Positions 11,606 through 21,479 are shown, numbered from the stretch's first letter. The stretch is DNA of 64,000 nt from Malania oleifera (GCF_029873635.1 NC_080423.1:96002953-96066952), one strand, 5' to 3'. The notes: generated from the letters alone by a model not told the origin. Numbers and translations: made by a program.

Positions 11606-14600
11606 CTACATCAACTTGGTATCAGGGCCCAACCACCATTTCCATGCCATAAGCAAACAACACACCTTGCAGCCATCAAAGCCAGAGAGCAGAGCACTGC
11701 CATTGTTGTAACAGGCCAGACAAATAATTTGGTTCAACTCCAATCACTATAAGGATTGTTGCACAATTACAATTCATATGACGCATTCCAAGTTCAGAAA
11801 GCAAGGAAAATTCAAATCTGATGCATTGTTCATCAACTGCCAGCTTTCCAGAAAATTACAGTCGTTCCTGTGATGTTGAAACCCAAATTTCCAGGCATCA
11901 ATTTCCTACACCTCCTTCACAATCGCAGATAGACACCATCAAACCCCACCCCTGAAATTTCACTCTCATGTGACCACGGTTGTAGCCCCACATGCCACCA
12001 TAACCTCTTCCAGCTGCCTACTCCTCAAAATCCTGTACTGAAACAAAATACCAGCACTGAAACAATCACTACTCTATATGCCACCAGCTGGAGAACCATA
12101 GCCAGAGGCACCTTTCCGGCAGTGCATGCGCTTCATGCGCTGGCGACATGCGCGAGGGAATTGCCAGAATTTCTCCTGCTTCCCAGATTTGTGAGAAGTT
12201 GTTCCTGCCATGATAATTGGGGTTTTCTTTGAGATATTGAAGCCAGATGGAGGAAATTTCAAGTGTTAGTGTTTTGTACATATTGTGGAGTAAAATTTCG
12301 AAGTCAACACTGGATTCAGGCCTATTTGGTGCTGTTCCAAGGTTGTTTTCCAAGGATTTGAGAAATTGGGAGTAAAGAAATTTTGCATGACTATGCTGAG
12401 AGCTTGATAATCATTGCAATTTGTGTTCAAGATCTTTTGTTAGGTAACCAAACTCTCCCATTCATGTTGATTAATGTTTGCATGATTCGGGAAATTAGTA
12501 ATTTGCATAATTCCAAGTTTCTTGTTACCATTTAAAAAAAAATGGTAGCTCTTGCCACCAAAAAAGTAAAAGATCCCTAGTAGGTCTTCATCTTAGGTGA
12601 ATGAGTCTCGTCATTCCAAGCCTTTCCAATATAGGTCTATCATCCCTAAGTCTATCCCTAGAGGGAGTTTTGCGAAGCAAGTAGAGTCTCATCAGGTTGT
12701 TTGCTTTGGTGGGTCTAGTATTCCTCAAGCTAGCAGCTTATATGTGTAGTGTTATCATTGCCATGCTTAGGGACTTAAATTTCATTTTTTGACATAAATT
12801 TTGGTTTCAATTTCAATGTAAAGAAATGACAGAAGTTTGTAGTAAATGATGGAAATTTACTATGAAACTTTAGGAAACATTAAAATAGATTATTATGCAT
12901 AACTTGGAATCAAAATAAATTTAGAAAATGCATACATCACAAGTTTTTAGTGTATAGGGTAAATATATTGTGTATTGTGAAGCAGGCAAGAATAAAGAAC
13001 ATTTATTCCAATACTAATAGTAGTAATAGTAGTAGTGGTAGTTGTAGTAGTTGAAATTTGACAGTGAGTTTTGATTTGATACCCTTCTAAACTTGAAATT
13101 TCAATGTTCCGGCCAAAATTTAAGTCCTTGAGTACTTGGGAGATGAAGGTGAGCTTGTTGATGATTTTGAGCCAAAATTCAAGGCCTTGGCCATGCTAGA
13201 GGTCACACTGCTGCCCATGTCCCCAGTGAGCCTTACCTTTAGAGCATGAGGTTGGTGATATTGTGAAGATCAGGTTGTAAATGCCGTTGAGTACTTGGGA
13301 GATGTAGGTGAGCTGACAGCCACATTAGTCTGGTTAGGTGCGTCTTATCACTATTATGGACAATAAGAAGTGGAAAACCACTGTTTTTCACATTTTTCTT
13401 GATGTGAGGATAGGACTTGCAAGCTAGTTATTGACGGGGGTAGTAGCATAATTGTGGTCTCTAAAGCTGCTCTAGGAAGATTGAACCTTAAAGGTGAGCC
13501 ACACCCCAATTCATTTAAGGTGAATTGGGAAACATGACAAATCTACTTGTCACTAAGAGGTGTCTTGTGCCTATCCAAATGGGAGATTATAAAGATAGGG
13601 TTTATTATTATGTACTCCCAATGGGTGTGGCCCATGTCTAGTTAGGGCGTCCATGGGGAATTGGGGATATAATCATGATGCACCAATCATGGTAGGGAAA
13701 ACACTAATATGTTTAGGCATAAAGATAAGATCATCTTGACCCCTACCAAGCTCACTCCTAGTATGCCAAGTTTAGGAACAAGATAGCCCGTCAAGTCCCA
13801 GTTAAAGAAGCATTCACTTGCTAGATTATAGGGATTTTGAGTGAGAGAGCTTAGAAAACAAGTGTATTTAAGCAATCATCTTGAAGTTCCTTTTAGGGAT
13901 CTAGAGTTTTCATGTATCCACCTGAGGTAGGAGAATTGTTCGCCGAGTTCTTTGATGTAGTATCTAGTCAGTTGCTGGGTGAGCTACCACCTATGCAAGA
14001 CATTCAACATGCCATAGATCTCACTGCAGGTTCACAATTACCTAGTTGCCATGTTAGCATGTTGAAGGGGAACTCCTTGACGAGGGCTTTTTGAGACATA
14101 GCCTCAGTCATTTTGCAATACTAGCTCTTCTAACTCCAGAAAAAGAGGATGGATCTTGCAGGATGTATGTGGATGGTGGAGTCGTCGATAAAATTTCCAT
14201 CAAGTATAGGTTCCTTATCCTAGACTTGAGGATATGCTTGATATTCTATCTAGCTCTAGTTGGTACTCCAAGATTGACTTGAGTAGTGGGTATCACCAAA
14301 TTAGAATTTGATGAGGAGATGAGTGGAAAATGACCTTTAGGACCTAGGATTGGTTGGTCATGCGACTCATATCCTTTCTGGATTTTCCAATGCTCCCAGC
14401 ACTTTTATAAGGGTTATGACACATGTTTTGCAGCCATTCATAGGAAAATTTTAAGTGGTTTATTTCAATGATATATTGGGCTATAGTAAGACCAGGGAAG
14501 AGTACCTAAAACTAGTCTTTATTGCTTTAAGGGAAGCGAAGTATTTTCTAATCTCAAGAAATGCAGCTTCTTAGAGTCTAGTATGATCTTTCTTGGTTTT

Positions 14601-17600
14601 GGGGTCTCAACACAAGGAACAATCATTGATCTTGACAAGGTTAGAGCCATTAGAGGGTGGTATGAGCCTACGACTATTACTGTAGCTTCATGGCTTTGCT
14701 ACTTTCTGTAGTCATTTCATAAGGCATTTCGGCACCATCATGGCTCTCATGACTGAGTGTTGGAAGAAAGGGGAGTTTCATTGGACCCTTTGAGTTGATA
14801 GAGCTTTTGGAGATGTCAACCAAAAGATGACTAAAGCATTGTACTTGGGCATCTAGACTTCTGTAGTCTTTGAGGAGGTTTGTGATGCCTTTGAGGTAGG
14901 TATAGTTAGAGTTTTGAGTCAAGAGGGACACCCATAGCATTCTTCAGTGAAAAAATCTTAGAAAGAGTTTTATGCTATGGTGAGATCCCTTCAACATTGG
15001 AGATATTGTTTTTGATAGAAAAAGAAATTCATTTGATAAAGATGGAATGTACAATCAGGAGAGAAGACATCTCCTTATGAAATATGAGAATCCTCTAAAA
15101 ACAAAACAAAAAGGGAAAACACAAAAAAAAAAAAAAAAACAGCAAACTCAAATCAGCACGCCCTTAGAAGTTATTTCCAATCCCGCTGAACATCTGTTAA
15201 ACACATCCTTTTTAAAGTTCCACTGCCCACACACCACAAAGATGCCATAAAAAGCACTTTCTCCCACACCAACCAATATGGAATCTTCTTTTGTTAAAAA
15301 ATATCTATATTCAACATTGGAGATATTATTTGTTACCTAGGAGTTTGTTCTCTTTTCAGATCACCCTGCTGACCATCTTGTTTTGCAATATATGAGTTCA
15401 TAGAAAGAGTTGAGTGCGGAGCATGCTCATTGGGTAGAGTTTCTTAATGAAAGTTTGAACATTATTCTAGTTTTGAGAATAAACTGGTTGATGGTCTCAG
15501 TAGAGTAACACTTAGTCTCCATATCACGAGGGCTGAGGTCATTGTGTTTGATTGAAGGATGAGTATTGCACTTGTCTCGATTTTGGTTAACTTTTAGGAG
15601 GTGAGGGAGGGCTATTGTAGAGGTTTTGTATATTTCATCATCCATAAGGGATATCTATTTAAAGGTACTAGGTTATGCATCCCCTGTATTTCTTTTAGAT
15701 ATTTCTTAGTTTGGAATTGCATGCCGGTGGGTTAGTTGGTCATTTGGGAAGGGATAAAATCATTGCTATAGTTGAGGATAGGTTTTATTGGATAGATGTT
15801 GCTAGGATAGTGTCTTAGTGTCATACTTGTTGGTTAGCCAAATTTAGGAGAGAACGTTGGTCTTTACACCCCTCCTCCATTGCCACATATACCTTGGAGA
15901 GACTTAAGTATGGATTTTGATCTTGGACTCCCTAAAACTACCAGGAACATGATTCTATATTTGTTGTTGTTGATAGGTTTTCTAAGAGGGCACATTTATC
16001 CCTTTCAATATGACTTTTCTTCCATTCCTACACATACCTTGGAGAGATTTAAGTATGGATTTTGTTCTTGGACTCCCTAAAACTACCCAAGGACATGATA
16101 TGTTTTCTAAGATGACACATTTTACCCCTTTCAATATGACTTTTGGTAACATCTCATGTGACTAGAAAAGAGGTTGTCAAATTGCATGCTTTGCCAACTT
16201 CAGTAATCCGTAGTGTTTGATAGGGCTATTAAGTTTTTTAGTTGCTTTTGGAAGACACTTTAGGAAATGTGTGGGACTTGATATTTTCTTTTGCTTGCCA
16301 CCCCAAACTACTGATAATGTTGTGAATCGTAGTCTCGGTAACCAACTTAGGTGTGTAGTGGGAAGCACTGATACTACATGAGATACAAATGTGAAACGAT
16401 ACTGATATGGAAATATGACAATTTTACAAAAACAAGGATAGGACATGGCCATGATACCTTAATTAACATAAAAAAATTATATTTTTAGGTATGCTTTTCC
16501 TTTTAAAAGAGAAATATTGAGGTGATCGGCATTATTCATGCTCATTTATGAATTGCATTCTCATTAATAGCACTTGTATTGGAGAACTCAAGGAACATTC
16601 ATTATTCATCAACAATCAAAAAATGGTCCAAGTCTTGCAAGAAAAATACAAAAATATTTGTCTGACTGACACAATAAGAGTCATAAGACATCCATTAACT
16701 ATGCACCATCATTTTCATCATCACCATCTTTGAAAAATCCAACCTTACTAATGGAGAAAAATAAGGTAACTGGGACTTGTTGCTACCAACTCTTGAGTTT
16801 GTTATAATAATGATGGGGATTAGCATGCCCTACTTATGTCATTTTCAGATGTAACACGTGGACAGCCTCCCGATGTCTACATTTCCTTTGCTGACATGAT
16901 GACACGTGGACGACCTCTTGATGTCCACATCGGTTCATAATCGTTTTTAGATTTTGAATGGATTATTTAAAGACTTATTTTTGAAGACTTTCCAGTGTGA
17001 GAAAGACCCGAGTAGAGATGCTGAAGCAAGTCCGAGTTCAAGACCCATGTGGGCCCCACATGGTCTTGTGGGCCTCACACATGGCTCCATTGGGCCCCAC
17101 ACGGAATTGGGCCTCCCTTTGACTTTTGTTTTGTATTTAATTTGTAAACATGCAAGACAACTTGCTTGCTTGCATGTGCATGTCTTAGTAAGGTGTGTGT
17201 GTTGTAAGTTGTGTTAGCATTTATTGTGTCTAGTAAGTTGGAGTGTTAGTAAGTTGTGCTTAGTATTTATTATGTCTTTTAAGTTGTTTTATATACTTTC
17301 TTTGTCTCCCATGCTTGTATGGGAATTGTTAGTGTCCCCCATGCTAGCTAATCTTGTCTCCCCATGCTAGCTTATATATACCCCTTCATTGTAAGAACTA
17401 TGTAGAGAGAGAAAAGTATTGATATTGAAAGGATTTTCCTTTGCTGAAGCTTGTTATAGCTTTGTCCCATATTTGTGATTGTGTAGTGAGAGGTTACGTC
17501 GTTCTCTTCGGAGATAAGGTGGTGAGAGATCACTAACCTATCCAGCAATTCCATCTCCACATCCTCCCTCTCACTCATGCGGCCACCACCAAAGCTACAT

Positions 17601-20600
17601 CCACACGACCAGCACTTTCATATTAGCACACGGAAACCATCAATCATTTGCATTGCTGCGTTCAATTGGTTTCTCACAAGTTTGATCCAAGGACCTATGG
17701 TGTGATCCAGCTGCGTGTTGGGCAACGTCTAGCATCCATTGAAACTCTTGGTAAATCAGTGTCTTTTTGAACCTTTACTTCTTGTTAAAGCCCTATCTTT
17801 GATTTTTGAAATTTCATATTTGATAAGCCTTTGCATCCATAGACTTCAATATTTCAGCTTGCTAGCTTGAAATCAATTGTGGAATATTGCTGTGCTAAAC
17901 TTAGAATTTTATTCTTGAAATATTGAAATAACATCCTTGTTGCATCTAACTTAATACCTTTGTGAAAGAACCAATTGGGACTAAATTTTGGACAGCATCT
18001 TTCAAAATTTTCCAACATGTGAAATGTCCTCTGATTTATTGTGTTTATGTTTGTTAATCTAATTCTTAATTTAAAGTGTTTCGAATGTATGTGCTTGTGA
18101 GGGTTGAACCATAGGACATAGGCCACCCTTTCCCGTCCTACATCAAATTATTTTGTGAATAGGTCCATGGGCAAGAGTTCTTTTGAGTGTGTATTTGTTA
18201 TAAACCCCATGATCCCATAGATCTTCCTTTGCCACCAGATGCCTGTAGTCTTTTGTTCATCATATTCATGAGTTGGACGTGTAGGTTAGGTGAAAACTTG
18301 CCATGAGTAATATTGATTGCAAATTTTCTGTAGATTTGCATCTTAGAGCTAGAGATTTTAAGGTAGGTGATAGTGTCATGGTTCACATTAGACTTGAATC
18401 CTACCCTATAAATTCATTCAGAAAGCTCCATCCCCTTGCCATTGACCCTTTCTTCATCCTTAAACTTGGTCCTAATGAATATTTACTTGATTTTCCTACT
18501 CAAATGATCATTAGTCCAGTTTTTAATGTGGAGGATTTGACCCCTTACTGAGGCACCTTTGAGCCTCTTGCTTTGCCATCTGGTATGCACGCAGGGATAG
18601 CAGCTCCTTAGCCTCCTATTTCTTAGCTATTGGGGACAGTGGAGCCTATTTTGGATGATGAGTTCATGACATTTCCTCAGAATTGTTTTTTGAGCGGTAC
18701 TTGGTTTAGTGGAGAGGTTTTCCCGATTCATGTGCTACGTGGCTTACTCAAGATGCTGCCAATGAGAGTGCTCCTGAGTTGTTAGGGTCATATTTATAGT
18801 CACACTCTTTGGAGCAGAGTTCTTTTCAGTGGGAGAGTATGACAGAGGACTGCCTACGTCTCTTAGGCTGCCCATTTGGCACGCTCATGTTAGGTGTAAA
18901 TTAGGAAATTGTGTTTGTATTAAACTTTTCTTTGTATTGTGTAATTTCCTATTTTAATGGGTTTTAATGTAAATATGTTTTTAGTTAGTAGTGGGTACAA
19001 ATACTGGGTTTGTAAGTTCTTTGGCCAGTTATCATTTGAATCAGATTGCAGTTTCAGCATCCCCCCTCCCCTTCTCTCTTGTGCAGCCTTCGCTCGCTTC
19101 CCTTCTTCCTTCTTATTCCTCTTCTTCCCCTCTCTTCTGTTCTGTTTGTCTCTAATCCTCTACTGCCCAGCTGCATTCCGTCCTCTTTTCTTCTTCTTTG
19201 TTCCCTTTCTCCTCCTCTTCTCCTCTTTTTTTCTAGTTCCCTCTATAAGTCTCTGTCTCTCTCTGCGCTCTGATATTCAATCGCTGTCCTAAATCAATGG
19301 ACCAGCCGTAACATGTAATGGGCTAAGACCCTCTCTCTTAGCCTGTCTTCTCTGAACCTATTTTCGCACCCATTGTCGGAAAGAGTGAGCGGCTGTACTT
19401 CGGTCAGGGGTATCCAACCAGGGTACGAGGCCCTTTTGTAAACTTACTCCTTTTGGGGTCAAGGTGAATTTTTAAAATAATTTTTCTATTTGAGTTGTCT
19501 CGGATTGTTTTAATTTTTTCCTCAAACCGATCTGGGTTCAAAATAAAAACCAAAATCACAATAAAGTGTAGAAACTCAAATTGCAAGAAATCCTTTTTTT
19601 TTTTTTAAATTCAATTAACCTTAACATTTCTATAGTTGCAAAACATGACGAGTCTCACATGACAAATGCTGGTAACACACATGTTTTGTGTACCCACTAC
19701 ACAATATACATCATAAGATGGTTTCAAATATAATTCATGCAATGAAGCCTCGTCATGAACTTCATTGGCACTCAAGCCTGCAAGATAGTAAGAATGAATC
19801 TTGCTGTCCTTACCTTCTTAAACATTTTGAAAATATTTTTGGTATACATGTGATATAAATGTATATTAAAACAAAATATTTATCTATGCACTTCTTCCAA
19901 AATAGAATACCTCAGCAACTAAGGACCGGCCAGATAAACTTTGTATAACACTAAGATTTTATTTTAAAACAAAACATCAACTGAATAAACCAAATAAACC
20001 AAGTCATTGAGGGATAACAGAACTAATTATTCATGCACACAGGAGAAGGTTGGCATTTCTTGCTTCATTGGCACTTAACCCTGCAAGATGGTAAGAAGGA
20101 ATGAGCTGTCCTTACCTTCTGAACTGTTTTGAAAATATTTTGGGTATGCACATATATATGTGAAATAGGTATATATGAAGACAAATATTTATGTATGTAC
20201 TTCCTCCAAAATAGAACACCTCAGCATCTAACTAAGGACCAGATAAACCTTACTTAACACTATTATCTTATTCTAAAACAAAACATCAACTGAATAAACC
20301 AAGTCATTGAGGGACAACACAACTAATTATTCATGCACACAGGAGAAGGTTGGTATTGCTTGTTTCCTTGTGGATTCTGCAGCAGGGCTTTTAGAGGAAT
20401 CTGCTTAATGGATAACTGATATTTGATAGGATTGGAAAGTTCTGTTCTTCCAATTTTTTCTTGTTTTCTCTATTTGTTTGTGCTGATTAGGAGCAGGACT
20501 TATCCTCTTTTTTTTTGATACTATTTTATTCTTCTCTAATCTTCTTAACTAATTTTTTTATGTATATAATCTCTTATTTTTAGTAGTTTCTGTTGGAGGG

Positions 20601-21479
20601 CTGTTTCTAGGTGGATCTGATGTTGAAGTCCCACTTAAAAATCCCATATTATCCTCAAAAGAAATTTCATGGCGATGAAGAATGGGTCTTTAAGTTTTCA
20701 TTTTTAAGTATAGAAATACCTCCATATAATTAATATTATATATATTTTTGATGGGAAGTTAACATTTATATTTCAATATATATATATATATATATATATA
20801 TATTTCCAAAATGTTGTAAACCGATTTATCTATGACAAGCAGGCATATGAGAAATGCTTTCAGAATCTCCATTATGTAGAACGATATGAGGAACATACAA
20901 TTGCACATGCAGTACAGACAACATACAAGAAAACCAAGGTTTTCAGCTATTGTATTGATTTCTTCTAGTTTGTTTGTAATTAAAAAAAAAAGCATTCTTA
21001 TTTCTTTTTCCAATTTTCTTTTGTTTCCTCCTGCGAATGTATATTGGGCTTCACCTCTTCTGTCTCAGGTTTATTTATGGCCGGCATCAACGAGAACAGG
21101 TATGGTGGCAGGCAGAACAGTCCAAACCATTTTACATCTAGCTGGTTTCAAAAACGTGAAGTCCAAGGTAATTGAGTACTAAACTAATCCAGATAACAAT
21201 TTGGTTGCTGTAATCTTGGTTCTTGTTCCTAATCTTTCTGTTTCTGTAGGTTATTGGCTCAAGGAATCCTCATAACACAGTGAAAGCTCTTTTTCAAGCC
21301 CTGAATGCAGTAAGTAACCCACCTAACTGAGTTACTGAGGCAATGAAGTAGCTTTTTGTTTCTTTCCAGTGCCTGAGATTTCGCGCGAACCATTTCTGTT
21401 TTGGTTTTTTCAGATTGAAACTCCAAAAGATGTTCAAGAGAAGTTTGGTCGAACTGTGGTTGAGTCATACTTATTGTGA
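5836..21479 (+). CDS. Mitochondrial-type small ribosomal subunit protein uS5 (3' part, six exons)
   Basis: Spliced exons 5836-5886, 5973-6080, 20843-20938, 21069-21167, 21250-21309 and 21414-21479 give 159 in-frame residues ending in ESYLL and TGA. All introns begin GT and end AG, and all fall between codons. The first two exons hold the uS5 N-terminal fold ([19 protein letters not shown], then [14 protein letters not shown]), which matches bacterial S5 KVVKGGRR...GVGLGKAK. The later exons hold the C-terminal fold ([38 protein letters not shown]). The extra segment [18 protein letters not shown] and the C-terminus match, from memory, the plant mitochondrial S5 protein rather than the plastid one. 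The role is in small-subunit decoding-site structure. The N-terminus, including any transit peptide, is upstream and was not found. Intron 2 here is 14.76 kb of nested transposons. Confidence 0.88.
5973..6080 (+). CDS. uS5m exon, core of S5 N-terminal domain
   Basis: Thirty-six codons encode [26 protein letters not shown] and VPIALQK. The acceptor is gctttag and the donor AAG|gtatct. The G-x-GFAKAKG stretch is the signature equivalent of bacterial S5 GVGLGKAK. Confidence 0.9.
6340..8315 (+). mobile_element. L1-type LINE, + strand, decayed, with poly-A end
   Basis: Plus-strand translation shows RT pieces ([20 protein letters not shown], about 6455-6515), [12 protein letters not shown] (about 6800-6835) and [11 protein letters not shown] (about 7045-7080). 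It also shows zf-RVT pieces ([13 protein letters not shown] about 7918-7955, [12 protein letters not shown] about 8165-8205). The 3' end reads gcaataaaaaaac at about 8310. There are multiple stops and an internal tandem duplication (6888-7468). It is sense-oriented in the uS5m intron. No target duplication was identified. Confidence 0.78.
6888..7468 (+). repeat. 291-bp tandem duplication inside the L1
   Basis: Copies at about 6888-7178 and 7179-7468 both run from ttttggaagaa to gttgagttttactttt. They differ at roughly ten positions plus a small indel near the middle. Both cover the same RT/zf-RVT junction (DHVVSWEV). Confidence 0.85.
8690..9065. repeat. AT-rich, dyad-rich low-complexity DNA
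   Basis: Nearly pure A/T with many short inverted motifs such as taatattatta and tataatatta, plus an (AT) run at 8694-8711. Similar DNA resumes at 9465-9700 beyond the RTE relic, as if the relic landed in one longer AT-rich block. Confidence 0.6.
9090..9455 (+). mobile_element. RTE-type LINE 3' relic
   Basis: The sequence is closely similar to the RTE end at 1261-1636. Shared blocks include aaagataaattaaggaatgaac, split over 9137-9158, then gataagttaggtgtag, aagataagatag and ataacttggaa. The end is tagctgaatccacctagtg followed by a short ggttttttgttgt tail. It is more decayed than the first copy, with frameshifts throughout. Confidence 0.75.
9456..10430. other. AT-rich then unassigned intron sequence
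   Basis: 9465-9700 continues the AT-rich low-complexity block. 9700-10430 includes a 99-codon open frame (9780-10079), with [16 protein letters not shown] at its start, that I do not recognise. Without homology or codon evidence it is not called as a gene. Confidence 0.35.
10435..10912 (-). repeat. Possible LTR fragment of a minus-strand retrotransposon
   Basis: Read on the minus strand, a purine-rich stretch (gataggagaattgt, 10926-10913) is followed by TGATGTAGAAC. This resembles a polypurine tract followed by an LTR start. A TATA-like ctcataaataggg occurs about 250 bp further. The other end and any partner LTR were not found. Confidence 0.35.
11166..11613 (+). repeat. 5' LTR of the gypsy element
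   Basis: Shares long blocks with 18841-19296: gaattgtgtttg, tgtgtaatttcct, tttgaatca-attgcagtttcagc, and a pyrimidine-rich leader with ctgcccag. TATA box gtataaatac at 11321-11330. Ends in tacatca two to three bases before the PBS. It contains two (CT)n runs. The left boundary is approximate. Confidence 0.75.
11617..11630 (+). other. Primer binding site of the gypsy element
   Basis: TGGTATCAGGGCCC directly downstream of the 5' LTR end. The first bases match the common TGGTATCAGAGC plant PBS complementary to initiator tRNA-Met. Confidence 0.7.
11640..13350 (+). pseudogene. Decayed gypsy gag region
   Basis: No long frame survives. A probable zinc-knuckle start CYHCHA (about 12748-12766) marks the end of gag and is followed at once by a MITE-like insertion (12771-13127). 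A block beginning ttgagtacttgggagatg occurs twice (about 13128 and 13288), a 160-bp spaced repeat in the gag tail. Confidence 0.5.
12771..13127. mobile_element. MITE-like element in gypsy gag
   Basis: The 357-bp segment begins GGACTTAAATTT and ends with its inverse AAATTTAAGTCC, a 12-bp perfect terminal inverted repeat. It is non-coding, AT-rich, and lies where the gag zinc knuckle is cut. Flanks cttag and ttgag are only partly alike, so the target duplication and superfamily are uncertain. Confidence 0.6.
13400..15000 (+). pseudogene. Gypsy protease-RT-RNase H remnant
   Basis: Readable in shifting frames: aspartic protease active site region IDGGSS and LGRPW (13430-13660), then the RT with [16 protein letters not shown] (13921-13965), [12 protein letters not shown] (14148-14183), KISIKYRF (14191-14214) and MTFR-like segments. 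An RNase H-like stretch (about 14690-15000) ends [13 protein letters not shown]. The Tyr-x-Asp-Asp catalytic box is not preserved as a clear frame. Stops and frameshifts show it is dead. Confidence 0.75.
15008..15309 (-). mobile_element. Short 5'-truncated LINE insertion with 18-bp target duplication
   Basis: The 18-bp direct repeat ttcaacattggagatatt flanks it at 14990-15007 and 15310-15327. The insert starts on + with gtttttgatag, a reversed LINE 3' tail similar to the one at 4227, so the element is on the minus strand. Removing it rejoins the gypsy RNase H frame ([10 protein letters not shown]). It contains an internal run of about 17 A. Confidence 0.8.
15873..16146 (+). repeat. Tandem duplication in gypsy integrase
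   Basis: accttggagag...tatggatttt-tcttggactccctaaaactac occurs at 15891 and again at 16036 (offset 145). Both copies end in cctttcaatatgactttt. The second copy has lost about 17 bp. Confidence 0.8.
16811..18145. mobile_element. Solo LTR inside the gypsy integrase
   Basis: The 1335-bp segment begins TGATGGGG and ends CTACATCA (TG...CA ends). Integrase codons run directly into both ends ([11 protein letters not shown] on the left, [10 protein letters not shown] on the right). Flanking 5-mers are aataa and aatta, one mismatch. It contains a TATA box cttatatata (17371-17380), and no coding frame was recognised. Orientation is probably +, from the TATA box. Confidence 0.7.
18841..19296 (+). repeat. 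3' LTR of the gypsy element
   Basis: Counterpart of 11166-11613, preceded by a purine-rich tract cagtgggagag (about 18828-18838). The TATA box of the 5' copy is changed here to gtacaaatac. The right end is ctaaatca, against ctacatca in the 5' LTR. Divergence between copies is high, indicating an old insertion. Confidence 0.7.
19761..20363. repeat. ~303-bp tandem duplication in intron
   Basis: Copies at about 19761-20063 and 20064-20363 share ttcattggcact-aaccctgcaag, ctgtccttaccttct, aaacatcaactgaataaacc and aactaattattcatgcacac. Differences are scattered substitutions and small indels. Confidence 0.85.
20777..20802. repeat. (AT)n microsatellite
   Basis: About 13 AT units, 40 bp upstream of the acceptor of the third visible uS5m exon. 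Confidence 0.85.
20843..20938 (+). CDS. uS5m exon, linker between S5 domains
   Basis: Thirty-two codons, [18 protein letters not shown] followed by [14 protein letters not shown]. The acceptor is acaagcag; the donor AAG|gttttc is weak, but the next exon joins in frame. This segment is typical of the plant mitochondrial S5 form. Confidence 0.85.
21069..21167 (+). CDS. uS5m exon, start of S5 C-terminal domain
   Basis: Thirty-three codons with [19 protein letters not shown], equivalent to the bacterial S5 G-x-x-AG...V...LAG region. Acceptor tctcag, donor AAG|gtaatt. Confidence 0.9.
21250..21309 (+). CDS. uS5m exon, C-terminal domain
   Basis: Twenty codons, starting [13 protein letters not shown], matching the bacterial S5 GS.NP.N.V.A motif. 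Acceptor ctgtag, donor gca|gtaagt. Confidence 0.9.
21414..21479 (+). CDS. uS5m terminal coding exon
   Basis: Twenty-one codons plus TGA (21477-21479), starting [14 protein letters not shown] and ending ESYLL. Acceptor ttttttcag. Confidence 0.88.
   Translation: METPKDVQEKFGRTVVESYLL

Larger units (their letters stand above)
15328..18560 (+). pseudogene. Gypsy integrase remnant, split by two insertions
   Basis: Integrase coding is readable at 15328-16360 ([33 protein letters not shown]), 16757-16810 ([11 protein letters not shown]) and 18146-18560 ([38 protein letters not shown]). Breaks are an unrecognised ~400-bp insert (about 16360-16755) and a solo LTR (16811-18145). A ~145-bp segment around LSMDF is tandemly duplicated (about 15873-16146). 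Confidence 0.75.
11166..19296 (+). mobile_element. Ty3/gypsy LTR retrotransposon, decayed, with nested insertions
   Basis: 5' LTR (~11166-11613), PBS TGGTATCAGGGCCC (11617), gag, protease, RT, RNase H and integrase in gypsy order, then 3' LTR (~18841-19296). Protease: IDGGSS (about 13432-13449) then LRGVLC-like and [23 protein letters not shown] (13945-13995), [12 protein letters not shown] (14148-14183) and [10 protein letters not shown]-like (about 14274-14300). Integrase: [13 protein letters not shown] (15904-15942), VVNRSLGN (16315-16338) and the C-terminal [10 protein letters not shown] to FNVEDLTPY (18378-18550). Domain order with integrase last defines gypsy. A chromovirus-like affiliation is suggested by the RT/IN wording. 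No 5-bp target duplication was confirmed. All frames are broken. Confidence 0.85.
6081..20842 (+). other. 14.76-kb intron of the uS5m gene
   Basis: Bounded by AAG|gtatctt (6081) and caagcag|gca (20842). Exons on each side join in frame (IALQK + AYEKC). It contains an L1, an RTE relic, AT-rich palindromic DNA, a gypsy retrotransposon with nested insertions, and a 303-bp tandem duplication. Unassigned parts include 6081-6339, 8316-8690, 9700-10430, 19297-19760 and 20364-20842, in which I recognise no gene. Confidence 0.85.

Noticed and set aside
11161-19301. Target duplication of the gypsy element
   Set aside because: Flanking five-mers (attgc and atgga) do not match, and the LTR boundaries are approximate, so no duplication is claimed.
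20886-21182. Single 98-codon frame across two uS5m exons
   Set aside because: It reads through an intron and exon 20843-20938 in the wrong frame. The exon-by-exon reading matches the S5 family.
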